A stretch of DNA of 64,000 bases from Phreatobacter sp. (GTDB taxonomy: Bacteria > Pseudomonadota > Alphaproteobacteria > Rhizobiales > Phreatobacteraceae). The stretch covers positions 1-64,000 of the forward strand of contig NZ_JAUYFA010000037.1 in the NCBI RefSeq assembly GCF_030691135.1, in the 5' to 3' direction. The position numbers were made by a program, and so were the translations under genes. Positions 54,094-63,415 of this stretch are shown here, one piece after another (position 1 is the stretch's first letter; every line of letters starts with the position of its first letter). The notes below the pieces were generated by a model. That model searched no databases. It was given only the letters and a program-made list of their open reading frames with translations, and was not told where the DNA came from.

Positions 54094-54473
54094 CAGCACT
54101 CTGTATGAAGACGGCCGGGGCTGTGGACGAGCAGGGAAAAGGACACGGAAGCCGGCGCTCTGCAAGAGGCAGCGGGTTGTTCGTCACAAAGTCGTCCCCA
54201 GGCGTCGGCATGGGTGGCCGATCGACGGGCGTCGGGGGATAAGCTGCCGACGGGCGCCCGAACCGACACCAGCCGCTATCGGATAACGTCGTCATATCAG
54301 GGGCTTGCGGCGCTTTTCCGCGGCCCTTTCAAGCGGCCGAACCGGCCTGGCTCCAGGCAGGCAGCGGTGGACAACTTGTGAAGGAGAATGTCTTCTCCTA
54401 ATCCAGTGTCAAGGAATCAAAGAAGACTCTCTTTCATCAAGTATGAAGGGAAAGGGAGCATGAGGGAGCGACC
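54094..54473. other. Putative chromosomal replication origin (oriC) region between ppsR and hemE
   Basis: This 380-base divergent gap is the only long gene-free stretch. Evidence is synteny (the Caulobacter origin lies between hemE and the ppsR/RP001 orthologue), co-directional genes running away on both sides, parA/parB nearby and parS-like sites on both flanks. Degenerate DnaA-box-like 9-mers (7 of 9 to TGTGGATAA) occur at 54122 (TGTGGACGA), 54234 (GGGGGATAA) and 54366 (GGTGGACAA), and a 6-of-9 one at 54278. The part from about 54370 on is visibly AT-richer. It has a hairpin AGGAGAA-TGTC-TTCTCCT (54382-54399) and GANTC methylation-type sites at 54414 and 54425. No perfect TTATCCACA box was found, so this is a candidate. 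Confidence 0.6.
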
Positions 54474-55511
54474 GTGCACAAACCTCTTCTCGCAGTGCTC
54501 AAGGGTCACCATCCGGCCTCACCACCGATCTGGATGATGCGCCAGGCGGGACGCTATCTCCCGGAATATCGGGAGGTCCGTGAAAAGGCCGGATCGTTCC
54601 TCGATCTTTGCTTCAACCCGGAACTGGCTGCCGAAGTGACGTTGCAGCCGCTGCGTCGGTTCGGCTTCGACGGGGCGATCCTCTTTTCCGACATCCTCGT
54701 GGTCCCGCACGCTCTCGGGCAGACCGTCACCTTCGAGGTGGGCGAGGGTCCAAGGCTGGATCCGCTGGTCGATGCAGGTGGTCTCTCCCGGCTTTCCGAT
54801 GCGCTCGCACCGGAGATCGTGGGCAAGGTCTATGAGGCGGTTGCGCGCATCAAGGAGCAACTCCCCGAGACGACGACGCTGATCGGCTTCTGCGGGGCTC
54901 CCTGGACGGTCGCGACCTACATGGTCGCCGGCCGCGGCGGCGACGACCAGGTCGCAGCCCGGCTTTTTGCCTATCGCGATCCCGAAGGGTTTTCACGGCT
55001 GATCGATCTGATCGTCGAGGCCTCCATCGGCTATCTGCTCGGGCAGATTCGCGCCGGGGTCGAGGTCGTACAGATCTTCGATACCTGGGCTGGGGTCCTG
55101 CCGAATGCGCAGTTTGCCAAATGGTCCGTCGAGCCCATCGGCCGCATCGTCGCCGGGGTTAAGGCGGTGGCTCCGCATATTCCGGTCATCGTCTTCCCGA
55201 AAGGCGCCGGGCCGAGGCTTGCGGCGATCGTTTCCGAGACCGCGGCCGATGCTGTCGGTCTCGACTGGACGGCGGATGCCGGTTTCATCACCCGGGAGGT
55301 CCTGCCTCACGTGGCGGTGCAGGGCAATGTCGATCCCATCGCGCTGCTGGCCGGCGGGGATGCTCTCGACCAGGCGGTCGATACGGTGCTGCGCTCCTAC
55401 GGTGGCGGCCGGCTCATCTTCAATCTCGGTCACGGCATCCTGCCGCCAACACCCATCGCTCATGTCGAACAGATGGTCAGTCGGGTCAGGTCCTGGAGGA
55501 CGGCGCAGTGA
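54474..55511 (+). CDS. hemE: Uroporphyrinogen decarboxylase
   Basis: Converts uroporphyrinogen III to coproporphyrinogen III in haem synthesis. The 345-residue protein has [19 protein letters not shown] (signature with catalytic Arg), [31 protein letters not shown] and [14 protein letters not shown]. The start codon is GTG at 54474, preceded by GAGGGAGCGACC. The ATG at 54460 is out of frame. It leads hemE-hemJ, coupled by a GTGA overlap. The promoter should lie in the oriC gap, so transcription and initiation may influence each other. Confidence 0.96.
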   Translation: MHKPLLAVLKGHHPASPPIWMMRQAGRYLPEYREVREKAGSFLDLCFNPELAAEVTLQPLRRFGFDGAILFSDILVVPHALGQTVTFEVGEGPRLDPLVDAGGLSRLSDALAPEIVGKVYEAVARIKEQLPETTTLIGFCGAPWTVATYMVAGRGGDDQVAARLFAYRDPEGFSRLIDLIVEASIGYLLGQIRAGVEVVQIFDTWAGVLPNAQFAKWSVEPIGRIVAGVKAVAPHIPVIVFPKGAGPRLAAIVSETAADAVGLDWTADAGFITREVLPHVAVQGNVDPIALLAGGDALDQAVDTVLRSYGGGRLIFNLGHGILPPTPIAHVEQMVSRVRSWRTAQ

Positions 55512-56059
55512 CGATCATCTCAGACACCGGCAGCGATCCGGCGATGACGCCGCGGCGACGCATGATCCGCGTGGTCCTGGCGCTTGCCATCACCCTGGTC
55601 GGCGTCATCGCGCTGGGGGTCATGGCGCCCGTCGCGGCGGTCGCCTGGATCAAGGTTCTGCATGTGCTGGCGGTCATCTCGTGGATGGCGGGGCTGCTCT
55701 ACCTGCCGCGCCTGTTCGTTTATCACAGCCAGGTCGCGGCGGGCTCCGAGACCTCCGAAACGTTCAAGGTGATGGAGCGCAAGCTTCTGGAATACATCAT
55801 CAATCCCGCGATGATCGTGACCTGGATCGCGGGACTCTGGCTGGCCTGGCAGGTCTATGGCTTCCAGGGCGGGTGGCTGCACGGAAAGATCGCGCTGGTT
55901 CTGCTGTTGTCCGGCGTGCATGGCTTCTTCGCTGGCGCCGTGCGCAAGTTCGGTGCGGACAAGAACACCCGTGGCCACGGGTTCTGGCGCATCATGAACG
56001 AGGTGCCGACGGCCATCATGGTGCTTGCGGTGATCCTCGTCATCGTCAAGCCGTTCTGA
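55508..56059 (+). CDS. hemJ: HemJ-type protoporphyrinogen oxidase
   Basis: A 183-residue membrane protein that oxidises protoporphyrinogen IX to protoporphyrin IX; HemJ is the usual form in rhizobia and cyanobacteria. Four membrane segments are seen. The first holds [28 protein letters not shown] with the conserved His, and [43 protein letters not shown] and [23 protein letters not shown] follow. GTG 55508 overlaps the hemE stop by 4 bases. An internal ATG, 12 codons in, is an alternative start. hemE-hemJ-rho is the standard order. Confidence 0.92.
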   Translation: MTIISDTGSDPAMTPRRRMIRVVLALAITLVGVIALGVMAPVAAVAWIKVLHVLAVISWMAGLLYLPRLFVYHSQVAAGSETSETFKVMERKLLEYIINPAMIVTWIAGLWLAWQVYGFQGGWLHGKIALVLLLSGVHGFFAGAVRKFGADKNTRGHGFWRIMNEVPTAIMVLAVILVIVKPF

Positions 56060-56320
56060 GGCTTCCGCCGCATCACGCCGCTGCAGCGAACCTGCATCGG
56101 CGGGACTTGCATTCAGCCGATTCAGGGCTTATTCGGAAGATCCCTTCTCACGCAGACAGGGTGTTTCGAGGCGGCTCTCACGAAGAGCACGGCCCGCGCC
56201 CAGCCGCTGACCTCGCTTCAGGGTCCGGCCACAGATCTGCAATCCATCGCCTTCCCTGATCAGGCCCGGCTCTCGTACCGTGTTTCGCGCCTCCGGCCGT
56301 TCCGACCATTTGTGGTTCCG
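56060..56320 (+). promoter_or_regulatory. rho leader and promoter region
   Basis: A 261-base gap between hemJ and rho. It probably holds the rho promoter and a long 5' leader; rho genes often control their own termination in the leader. The stretch is relatively poor in strong hairpins and rich in C and T (for example CCTTCCCTGATCAGGCCCGG), as expected for Rho-loading RNA. No promoter hexamers were identified with confidence. No gene is seen. Confidence 0.35.
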
Positions 56321-57586
56321 ATGCAGCAGATCAAACTTCAGGACATCAAGTCGAAGTCCCCGACGGAGCTTCTCGTCTTTGCCGAGGAGTTGCAGGTCGA
56401 GAATGCGTCGACGCTGCGCAAGCAGGAGCTGATGTTCGCCTGCCTCAAGCAGCTTGCATCGCAGGAAACCGACATCATCGGCGAGGGCGTCGTCGAGGTT
56501 CTGCAGGATGGTTTCGGCTATCTGCGGTCACCGGATGCCAATTATCTCGCGGGTCCGGACGATATCTACGTCTCGCCCTCGCAGATCCGCCGCTTCGGCC
56601 TGCGCACCGGCGATACGGTGGAGGGGCAGATCCGCTCGCCGAAAGAAGGCGAACGCTACTTCGCCCTCCTCAAGGTCAACCGGATCAATTTCGAGGAGCC
56701 CGAGAAGGCCCGCCACAAGGTCAATTTCGACAACCTGACGCCGCTCTATCCGAACCAGCGGCTGAAGATGGAGGCTGAGGATCCGACCAAGAAGGACTTC
56801 TCGGCACGGATCATGGACGTGGTGGTGCCGCTCGGCAAAGGCCAGCGCGCCCTCATCGTGGCGCCGCCGCGGACCGGCAAGACGGTTCTGCTGCAGAACA
56901 TCGCCCAGTCGATCACCCGCAATCACCCGGAATGCTACCTCATCGTGCTGCTCATCGACGAGCGGCCGGAAGAGGTCACCGATATGCAGCGCTCGGTCAA
57001 CGGCGAGGTCATCTCCTCGACCTTCGACGAGCCGGCGACGCGCCACGTCCAGGTCGCCGAAATGGTCATCGAGAAGGCCAAGCGCCTGGTCGAGCACGGC
57101 CGCGACGTCGTCATCCTGCTCGATTCGATCACCCGTCTGGGCCGGGCCTACAACACGGTCGTGCCGTCGTCCGGCAAGGTGTTGACCGGCGGCGTCGACG
57201 CCAATGCGCTGCAGCGTCCCAAGCGCTTCTTCGGTGCCGCCCGCAACATCGAAGAGGGGGGATCGCTGACCATCATCGCGACCGCACTGATCGATACCGG
57301 CAGTCGCATGGACGAGGTCATCTTCGAAGAGTTCAAGGGCACCGGTAACTCCGAGATCATCCTCGACCGCAAGGTGGCGGACAAGCGGACCTTCCCGGCG
57401 ATCGACATCACCCGCTCCGGCACCCGCAAGGAAGAGCTGCTGGTGGCACCCGACATCCTCAAGAAGATGTATGTGCTGCGCCGTATCCTCAATCCGATGG
57501 GGACGGTCGACGCCATCGAGTTCCTGCTCGACAAGCTGCGCCAGACCAAGGTGAACAGCGACTTCTTCGACTCGATGAACACCTGA
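56321..57586 (+). CDS. rho: Transcription termination factor Rho
   Basis: A hexameric RNA-dependent ATPase that ends transcription. The 421-residue protein has an N-terminal Rho domain ([41 protein letters not shown]), an S1-like RNA-binding fold ([30 protein letters not shown]), Walker A ([19 protein letters not shown]), Walker B ([16 protein letters not shown]) and the Q/R loop regions ([23 protein letters not shown]). The GTG at 56312 is in frame, but ATG 56321 gives the normal [10 protein letters not shown] start. Length matches the family. mnmE follows in the standard order. Confidence 0.97.
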   Translation: MQQIKLQDIKSKSPTELLVFAEELQVENASTLRKQELMFACLKQLASQETDIIGEGVVEVLQDGFGYLRSPDANYLAGPDDIYVSPSQIRRFGLRTGDTVEGQIRSPKEGERYFALLKVNRINFEEPEKARHKVNFDNLTPLYPNQRLKMEAEDPTKKDFSARIMDVVVPLGKGQRALIVAPPRTGKTVLLQNIAQSITRNHPECYLIVLLIDERPEEVTDMQRSVNGEVISSTFDEPATRHVQVAEMVIEKAKRLVEHGRDVVILLDSITRLGRAYNTVVPSSGKVLTGGVDANALQRPKRFFGAARNIEEGGSLTIIATALIDTGSRMDEVIFEEFKGTGNSEIILDRKVADKRTFPAIDITRSGTRKEELLVAPDILKKMYVLRRILNPMGTVDAIEFLLDKLRQTKVNSDFFDSMNT

Positions 57587-57630
57587 TCCGATTCACGAGC
57601 GAAACGAATCGGGTGGGCTCCATCCGATTC
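57569..57630. promoter_or_regulatory. Cluster of four GANTC (CcrM-type) sites with inverted repeat at the rho-mnmE junction
   Basis: GANTC occurs at 57569, 57590, 57606 and 57626, a local density well above chance for GC-rich DNA. CCGATTC and GAATCGG form a stem-loop, and CGATTC followed by a GCGAAAC-type end occurs twice. In Alphaproteobacteria GANTC is methylated by CcrM in step with the cell cycle. The stem could also help end rho transcription. No U-tract is present. Confidence 0.4.
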
Positions 57631-57653
57631 GCCTGCGAAACAGCGGGGCCGCC

Positions 57654-58979
57654 ATGATCGCCCGTACCATCGCGTCCATCTCCACCCCGCCCGGAACCTC
57701 TGGTGTGGCCGTGATCCGGGTGTCCGGGCCGGACGCTGCAAAGGTCGCCATCCAGCTCACCGGGCGGGTCCCCAGTGCCCGTCGGGCGACCCTGGTCACC
57801 CTGACCGACCCCGCCAGCTGCGAACCTCTCGACCGGGCTTTGGCGCTCTGGTTTCCGGGGCCGCACAGCTTCACCGGCGAAGATGTCCTTGAGCTTCAGG
57901 TCCATGGCGGGCGCGCCGTCGTCGCGGCCGTCCTGCAGGCGGTTTTGGCCGTGCCGGGATCACGTCCGGCGGAGCCTGGAGAGTTCACCCGGCGCGCCTT
58001 CGAGAATGGCCGTCTCGACCTCAGCGAGGTCGAGGGGCTCGGCGACCTGCTGCAGGCCGAGACGCAGGCCCAGCGACGGCAGGGCTATGGCCTTTTTACA
58101 GGGCGGCTGACATCCGAGGCCGACAGGCTTCAGGCCCGTCTCCTGCCGATCCTCGCGGGCGTCGAGGCGACCATCGACTTTCCCGACGAGGGGGACGTCA
58201 CCGGTGCGGCGCTGGTTTCGGCGCGGCGCGACCTTTCTTTGCTCGCTGCTGATGTCGATGCGCTTCTCGCCGGCGCGGCGCGCGGCGAGAAGGTGAGGGA
58301 TGGCGTCATCGTGGCGATCGCCGGCCCGCCCAATGCCGGCAAGTCGACGCTTCTCAACGCCCTGGCGCGGCGGGATGTCGCCATCGTGTCGGCGGTGGCC
58401 GGCACCACCCGCGACAATCTCGAGGTGCACCTCGACCTCGGTGGCGTCGCCGTGATCCTGGTCGATACGGCAGGGCTGCGGGAAACCGTTGACCCCGTCG
58501 AGGCCGAAGGCATTCGCCGCACGCGCGAAAGGATGGCCGGCGCCGATCTGACACTCTGGCTCTGCGCCGGCGCGCCGGCTGGCGATGCCGACCTCGCGGC
58601 CGGCCCGGGTCGCAGCGAACTGTGGCGCATCGCAACGCAGATCGACCGCGGCGGCGCGGTCCGCCCGGACGCTGCGCATCGGATCTCCGCCTTGACCGGT
58701 GAGGGGATGGCCGGGCTGGTCGATGCGATCGCCAGTTTCGCCGCGGCCAGGACGGGTGGCGAGCCGGCGGTCGTCGTTCACCAGAGGCATCGCCTGATCT
58801 TCCAGGAGGCGGCAGACGCGCTGGCGTCAGCCCTGGCTTTGCCGGCCTGGGACGATCAGCCTGAACTGGTCGCGGAGCGATTGCGGCAGGGCCTTGCCGC
58901 CCTCGGCCGCAGTCGTGGGCGCGTCGGGACCGAGGCCATGCTGGATCAGCTGTTCTCGGCCTTCTGCATCGGGAAGTAG
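57654..58979 (+). CDS. mnmE: tRNA uridine-5-carboxymethylaminomethyl(34) synthesis GTPase MnmE
   Basis: Works with MnmG to modify U34 of certain tRNAs. The 441-residue protein has an N-terminal tetrahydrofolate-binding domain (TIASISTPPGTSGVAVIRVSGPDA), GTPase motifs G1 (VAIAGPPNAGKSTLLNAL), the switch region (SAVAGTTRDNLEVHLDLGG) and G3 (LVDTAGLRETVDPVEAEG). The C-terminal FCIGK contains the conserved catalytic Cys. G4 is weakened (ATQIDRGGAV, where NKxD is expected), a departure from the standard GTPase form. It is between rho and mnmG, separated from mnmG by a gap with a parS site. Confidence 0.96.
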   Translation: MIARTIASISTPPGTSGVAVIRVSGPDAAKVAIQLTGRVPSARRATLVTLTDPASCEPLDRALALWFPGPHSFTGEDVLELQVHGGRAVVAAVLQAVLAVPGSRPAEPGEFTRRAFENGRLDLSEVEGLGDLLQAETQAQRRQGYGLFTGRLTSEADRLQARLLPILAGVEATIDFPDEGDVTGAALVSARRDLSLLAADVDALLAGAARGEKVRDGVIVAIAGPPNAGKSTLLNALARRDVAIVSAVAGTTRDNLEVHLDLGGVAVILVDTAGLRETVDPVEAEGIRRTRERMAGADLTLWLCAGAPAGDADLAAGPGRSELWRIATQIDRGGAVRPDAAHRISALTGEGMAGLVDAIASFAAARTGGEPAVVVHQRHRLIFQEAADALASALALPAWDDQPELVAERLRQGLAALGRSRGRVGTEAMLDQLFSAFCIGK

Positions 58980-58996
58980 GTCTCGGCCTCCGCCGG

Positions 58997-59012
58997 TGTT
59001 TCACGTGAAACG
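58997..59012. promoter_or_regulatory. parS site in the mnmE-mnmG gap
   Basis: TGTTTCACGTGAAACG matches the 16-bp parS consensus at 15 of 16 bases; the 14-bp core GTTTCACGTGAAAC is a perfect palindrome. It is the centromere-like site for ParB loading, 4.5 kb right of the putative origin. Confidence 0.85.
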
Positions 59013-59101
59013 ATCGATTCGCTCCCGGAACACTTCGTCGCTTTCGATGGCGATTGCCGTGACGGGAGCGCGCCGGTAAAGACGAAGCAGGAACAGGAAC
59101 G

Positions 59102-60967
59102 ATGGATCAGCGCTTCGACGTCGTGGTGATTGGTGGCGGGCATGCGGGCTGCGAGGCGGCTGCGGCATCGGCGCGTCTCGGCGCACGCACTGCGCTCGTT
59201 ACCCAGCGCTTCGAGACGATCGGCGCGATGTCCTGCAATCCAGCGATCGGCGGGCTCGGCAAGGGCCACCTCGTCCGGGAGATCGATGCGCTCGACGGCT
59301 TGATGGGGCGCGTTGCCGATGCGGCCGGCATCCAGTTCCGGGTTCTCAACCGCCGAAAGGGGCCGGCTGTCCGCGGGCCGCGGACCCAGGCGGATCGCCA
59401 GCTCTATGCGGCTGCCATGCAGCGCGAGCTCAAGGCGCAGCCGGGCCTGGCCATCATTCTCGGCGAGGCGAGTGAACTGGTCGTCTCAGAAGGGCGCGCC
59501 ACGGGCCTCGTTCTGGCGTCCGGCGAAAGGCTCGATGCGGGAGCCGTGGTCATCACCACCGGAACCTTTCTGCGGGGCGTCATTCATCTGGGCGAGCGGC
59601 AGTGGTCCGCAGGGCGGGAGGGTGATGCCGCGAGCGTCGGTCTCGCAAGCAGTCTGGCAGCGACCGGCTTTGCGATGGGACGCCTGAAGACCGGCACGCC
59701 GGCGAGGCTGGATGGCCAGACGATCGACTGGGCTGCGGTCGAGATGCAGCAGGCCGATTCGGAGCCGGAACCTTTTTCGACCCTGACGGATCGCATCACG
59801 ACACCGCAGATCGCCTGCGGCATCACCCGGACGACGCCGGAGACCCATGCCATCGTGCGCGACAACCTCGCGCGTTCCGCCATGTACTCCGGGCGGATCG
59901 AGGGGGTAGGGCCGCGCTACTGCCCGTCGATCGAGGACAAGATCATTCGATTCGGCGATCGCGACGGCCATCAGATCTTCCTCGAACCCGAGGGGCTGAA
60001 CGACAGCACGGTTTATCCGAACGGCCTGTCGACATCGCTGCCCGAGGATGTCCAGGAGGCGTTCCTGCGGTCCATTCCCGGGCTGGAGAAGGTCGTCGTC
60101 AAGCGCTTCGGCTATGCCATCGAGTATGACCATGTCGATCCGCGGGAGCTGGAGCCGACGCTGGAGACCCGCCGTGTTTCAGGGCTTTTTCTGGCCGGCC
60201 AGATCAATGGAACGACGGGCTATGAGGAGGCCGCGGCGCAGGGCCTGCTCGCCGGGCTCAATGCCGCCCTGCGGGCCGGCGGTAGCACCGGAGTCGTGAT
60301 CGGGCGCCACGAGGGCTATACCGGTGTGATGATCGACGACCTCACGAGTCGCGGTATTACCGAGCCCTACCGGATGTTCACCTCCCGCGCAGAGTTTCGC
60401 CTGGCGCTGAGAGCGGACAATGCCGACCAGCGCCTGACCCCGATGGGAATGGCCCTCGGCTGTGTCGGCCAGAGGCGGTCGATTCGCTTCCGTGACAAGA
60501 CCGAGGCTCTTGCTGGCGTTCATGCACGGTTGGCGGAGCTGACGCTCACTCCGAGCCAGGGCGCGCTTGCCGGCCTCTCGATCAATCAGGATGGCATTAG
60601 GCGCTCGGGCTTCGAACTGCTGTCGCGGCCGGATATCGACTGGGCGACGCTCTGTCGTCTCTGGCCCGCCCTGAACGATGTGCCTCAGGGCATCGCGGTG
60701 CAGGTCGAGATCGATGCTCATTACTCGGTCTATCTCGACCGCCAGCAGGCGGAGATCGACGCCCATCGGCGCGACGAAAACCTCGCGCTTCCGGAGGAGT
60801 TCGACCTCGAAGGCCTTCCGGGGCTTTCCAACGAGATCCGCGCCAAGATCCAGACCTACAGGCCGCGGACGCTCGGCCAGGCGGCACGGATGGATGGCAT
60901 GACGCCGGCTGCCTTGACGCTGATCGCTGTCTGGGCGCGACGGGCCGGCGCGAGGACGGCCGCGTGA
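59102..60967 (+). CDS. mnmG: tRNA uridine-5-carboxymethylaminomethyl(34) synthesis enzyme MnmG
   Basis: The FAD partner of MnmE in U34 tRNA modification. The 621-residue protein has the FAD dinucleotide loop [77 protein letters not shown] and [30 protein letters not shown], ending with a helical tail. Length and blocks are normal. The start codon follows GAACAGGAACG. The stop overlaps the rsmG start (GTGA). Confidence 0.97.
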   Translation: MDQRFDVVVIGGGHAGCEAAAASARLGARTALVTQRFETIGAMSCNPAIGGLGKGHLVREIDALDGLMGRVADAAGIQFRVLNRRKGPAVRGPRTQADRQLYAAAMQRELKAQPGLAIILGEASELVVSEGRATGLVLASGERLDAGAVVITTGTFLRGVIHLGERQWSAGREGDAASVGLASSLAATGFAMGRLKTGTPARLDGQTIDWAAVEMQQADSEPEPFSTLTDRITTPQIACGITRTTPETHAIVRDNLARSAMYSGRIEGVGPRYCPSIEDKIIRFGDRDGHQIFLEPEGLNDSTVYPNGLSTSLPEDVQEAFLRSIPGLEKVVVKRFGYAIEYDHVDPRELEPTLETRRVSGLFLAGQINGTTGYEEAAAQGLLAGLNAALRAGGSTGVVIGRHEGYTGVMIDDLTSRGITEPYRMFTSRAEFRLALRADNADQRLTPMGMALGCVGQRRSIRFRDKTEALAGVHARLAELTLTPSQGALAGLSINQDGIRRSGFELLSRPDIDWATLCRLWPALNDVPQGIAVQVEIDAHYSVYLDRQQAEIDAHRRDENLALPEEFDLEGLPGLSNEIRAKIQTYRPRTLGQAARMDGMTPAALTLIAVWARRAGARTAA

Positions 60968-61611
60968 CCGACATCGATTCGGCCCTGGCTGCGGCCGACC
61001 TCGCGGGCGTGCCTGTTTCACGTGAAACGGCCGAAGCGCTCGCCCTCTATGTCGCCCTGCTCAGGCGCTGGAACCCGTCGAAGAACCTCGTCTCGGCCGC
61101 AACGCTGGATTCGGTCTGGACGCGGCACGTCGCCGACAGCCTGCAATTGTTGCGCTTCGCGCCGGATGCCCGTCGCTGGGCCGATCTCGGCTCCGGCGGC
61201 GGCTTGCCGGCGCTGGTGATCGCGGCGCTCCTGAAAGGGCGCGACGGGGCGGTCATGCACTGCATCGAGAGCAAGCTCGGCAAGGCGGCCTTCCTGCAGG
61301 AGGCGGCGCGGCAGATGCAGGTTCCCGTCCGGGTCTGGGCCAAGCGCATCGAGGACGTCGTGGGTCGCGAGCCGCTGGATGTCGAAGTCGTGACGGCCCG
61401 GGCCCTGGCACCACTCGGCGAACTCCTGCGACTTGCCAATCCCCTGTTGAAAACCGGTGCCGTTGGAATCTTTCCCAAGGGGCAAGATGTAGTGTCTGAA
61501 TTGACGGAAGCCTCTAAATGTTGGAGGTTCATGCATACATCGACACCGAGTGTGACGGAGTCTCGCGGCCGAATCCTGATGGTCAGCGAGGTTTCCGAAG
61601 TCACCGGATGA
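60964..61611 (+). CDS. rsmG: 16S rRNA (guanine(527)-N(7))-methyltransferase RsmG
   Basis: Methylates G527 in 16S rRNA. The 215-residue protein has the SAM loop [53 protein letters not shown] and [35 protein letters not shown]. The start is GTG at 60964, overlapping the mnmG stop. A parS site (61014-61029) lies inside the coding sequence as codons for VSRET, the conserved location in many Alphaproteobacteria. parA follows after a 23-base gap. Confidence 0.94.
   Translation: MTDIDSALAAADLAGVPVSRETAEALALYVALLRRWNPSKNLVSAATLDSVWTRHVADSLQLLRFAPDARRWADLGSGGGLPALVIAALLKGRDGAVMHCIESKLGKAAFLQEAARQMQVPVRVWAKRIEDVVGREPLDVEVVTARALAPLGELLRLANPLLKTGAVGIFPKGQDVVSELTEASKCWRFMHTSTPSVTESRGRILMVSEVSEVTG
61014..61029. 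promoter_or_regulatory. parS site within rsmG
   Basis: TGTTTCACGTGAAACG is identical in 16 bases to the site at 58997. It encodes VSRET (about residues 18-22) of RsmG, showing a dual coding and centromere function. It is 6.5 kb right of the putative origin and just upstream of parAB. Confidence 0.85.
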
Positions 61612-61634
61612 ACTCCAGAAATCGGACGTGACCC

Positions 61635-62447
61635 ATGTCGCTCCTGCCCCCCTCATCCTCCTCCATGGCGCCCCGCGTGCTGGCGCTCGCCAACCAGAAG
61701 GGCGGCGTCGGCAAGACGACCACCGCCATCAATCTGGGGACGGCGCTGGCGGCGATCGGTGAGCGCGTGCTCATCCTGGATCTCGACCCGCAGGGAAACG
61801 CCTCCACGGGGCTGGGGATTGATCGCCGCGCCCGCAGCAAGTCTACCTACAGCGTTCTCGTCGGGGATCATTCTCTCACCGAAACGATCCAGGAGACCTC
61901 TGTTCCGCGGCTGTCGATTTCACCCTCGACGATGGATCTCTCCGGCGTCGAACTGGAGATTGCCAGCGCCAAGGATCGGGCCTACCGGCTGCGCCGTGCG
62001 GTAGAGAGCCTCGGCAGCGAATACAGTTATGTGCTGATCGACTGCCCGCCGTCGCTCAACCTGCTGACGATCAATGCGATGACGGCCGCCGATGCCATCC
62101 TCGTGCCGCTGCAGTGCGAGTTCTTCGCGCTCGAGGGGCTGTCGCAACTGATCAAGACGGTCGAGCAGGTGAAGACCACCCTCAATCCCGGCCTGACGAT
62201 CCACGGCATCGTCCTGACCATGTATGACGCGCGCAACAACCTCTCGGCCCAGGTGGTCGACGACGTGCGCCAGTTCATGGGCGACAAGGTCTACCAGACC
62301 ATCATTCCGCGAAATGTCCGGGTTTCCGAGGCGCCGAGCTACGGCAAGCCGGTCCTGCTCTACGATCTCAAATGCGTGGGGAGCCAGGCCTATCTGCGCC
62401 TCGCCTCCGAGATCATCCAGCGTGAGCGCGTGCTGCGGGCGGCCTGA
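61635..62447 (+). CDS. parA: Chromosome partitioning ATPase ParA
   Basis: A 270-residue deviant Walker A ATPase that moves ParB-parS complexes. The ATP loop is LALANQKGGVGKTTTAINLGTALAAIG, with signature Lys. Later motifs are VLILDLDPQGNASTGLGI, VLIDCPPSLNLLTINAMTAADAILVPLQCEFFALEGLSQL and PRNVRVSEAPSYGKPVLLYD. It is the chromosomal Soj/ParA type. An ATG ten codons in is an alternative start. parB follows in the same transcript (its ATG is 74 bases past the parA stop), and the parS sites lie close upstream. Confidence 0.96.
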   Translation: MSLLPPSSSSMAPRVLALANQKGGVGKTTTAINLGTALAAIGERVLILDLDPQGNASTGLGIDRRARSKSTYSVLVGDHSLTETIQETSVPRLSISPSTMDLSGVELEIASAKDRAYRLRRAVESLGSEYSYVLIDCPPSLNLLTINAMTAADAILVPLQCEFFALEGLSQLIKTVEQVKTTLNPGLTIHGIVLTMYDARNNLSAQVVDDVRQFMGDKVYQTIIPRNVRVSEAPSYGKPVLLYDLKCVGSQAYLRLASEIIQRERVLRAA

Positions 62448-62521
62448 CCATGGATTCGATTCGCCCGCGTTTCGATTTGCCTGCCGACGTCGTTACGCTG
62501 GCGTCCCGAAGGAGACAAGAC

Positions 62522-63397
62522 ATGGCTGAGGATGCCAACCGGTCGCGGCTGGGACGGGGCCTTGCCGCCCTGATCGGCGATGTCGGCGAGGAGACCGCGG
62601 CGGTCGACCGGATCCGCGCGACGCGCAAGGTGCCGATTTCCTTCATTCGCCCCAATCCGCGCAATCCGCGCCGGATGTTCCGAGAGGAGGATCTGCAGGA
62701 GCTGGCCGACTCTATTCGCGAGCGCGGCATCATCCAGCCGATCGTCGTGCGGACAGTCGCGGGCGCCGTCGACGCCTATGAGATCGTCGCTGGCGAGCGG
62801 CGCTGGCGGGCGGCGCAGCGTGCCGAACTGCACGAGGTGCCGATCCATCTTGTCGAGGTCGGCGACCGTGAGGCTCTTGAGCTCGCCATCATCGAGAACG
62901 TGCAGCGCGCCGACCTCAATCCGCTGGAAGAGGCCCTCGGCTACAACGAGCTGATCGAGCAGTTCGGCTACAGCCAGACCGATCTGGCCAAGATCATCGG
63001 CAAGAGCCGCAGCCATGTCGCCAATACCCTGCGCCTGATGAAGCTGCCCGAGAACGTGCAGGGCATGCTGCGCGAGGGGCAACTGACTGCCGGCCACGCC
63101 CGGGCGCTGCTGGCCGTGGACGACCCCGGCAAGGTCGCCTCGCAGATCATCGACCAGGGGCTCAATGTCCGGCAGGTCGAGGCATTGACTCAGGAGCAGT
63201 CGGAGAAGGCCGGCCGGCCGCCCAAGCAGCGGGAGCGCCTCGAGAAGGACGCGGACACCAGGGCGCTGGAAAAGACGCTGTCCGACGCGCTGGGGATGAT
63301 CGTCAGCATCGACCACCGCGGATCGGGCGGCGAGTTGCGCGTCCGCTACCGCTCGCTCGAGCAGCTCGAGGACATCTGCCGGCGGCTGCAAGGCTGA
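62522..63397 (+). CDS. parB: Chromosome partitioning protein ParB
   Basis: A 291-residue CTP-dependent parS-binding clamp. The N-terminal ParA-interacting region starts SRLGRGLAALIGD. The CTP-binding boxes are ISFIRPNPRNPRRMFREEDLQELADSIRERGIIQPI and GERRWRAAQRAELHEVPI. A helix-turn-helix follows (GYSQTDLAKIIGKSRSHVANTLRLMKLPENVQGML), and the C-terminus holds the dimerisation region. An ATG at 62450 is in frame but has no ribosome site; AAGGAGA lies 8-9 bases before 62522, which gives the normal start. It should bind the three parS sites here. Confidence 0.95.
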   Translation: MAEDANRSRLGRGLAALIGDVGEETAAVDRIRATRKVPISFIRPNPRNPRRMFREEDLQELADSIRERGIIQPIVVRTVAGAVDAYEIVAGERRWRAAQRAELHEVPIHLVEVGDREALELAIIENVQRADLNPLEEALGYNELIEQFGYSQTDLAKIIGKSRSHVANTLRLMKLPENVQGMLREGQLTAGHARALLAVDDPGKVASQIIDQGLNVRQVEALTQEQSEKAGRPPKQRERLEKDADTRALEKTLSDALGMIVSIDHRGSGGELRVRYRSLEQLEDICRRLQG

Positions 63398-63415
63398 TCG
63401 TCGGGTGGCTGCGCG

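Noticed and set aside
54460-54474. ATG at 54460 as the hemE start
   Set aside because: It is out of frame with hemE; the GTG at 54474 has a good ribosome site and the right N-terminus.
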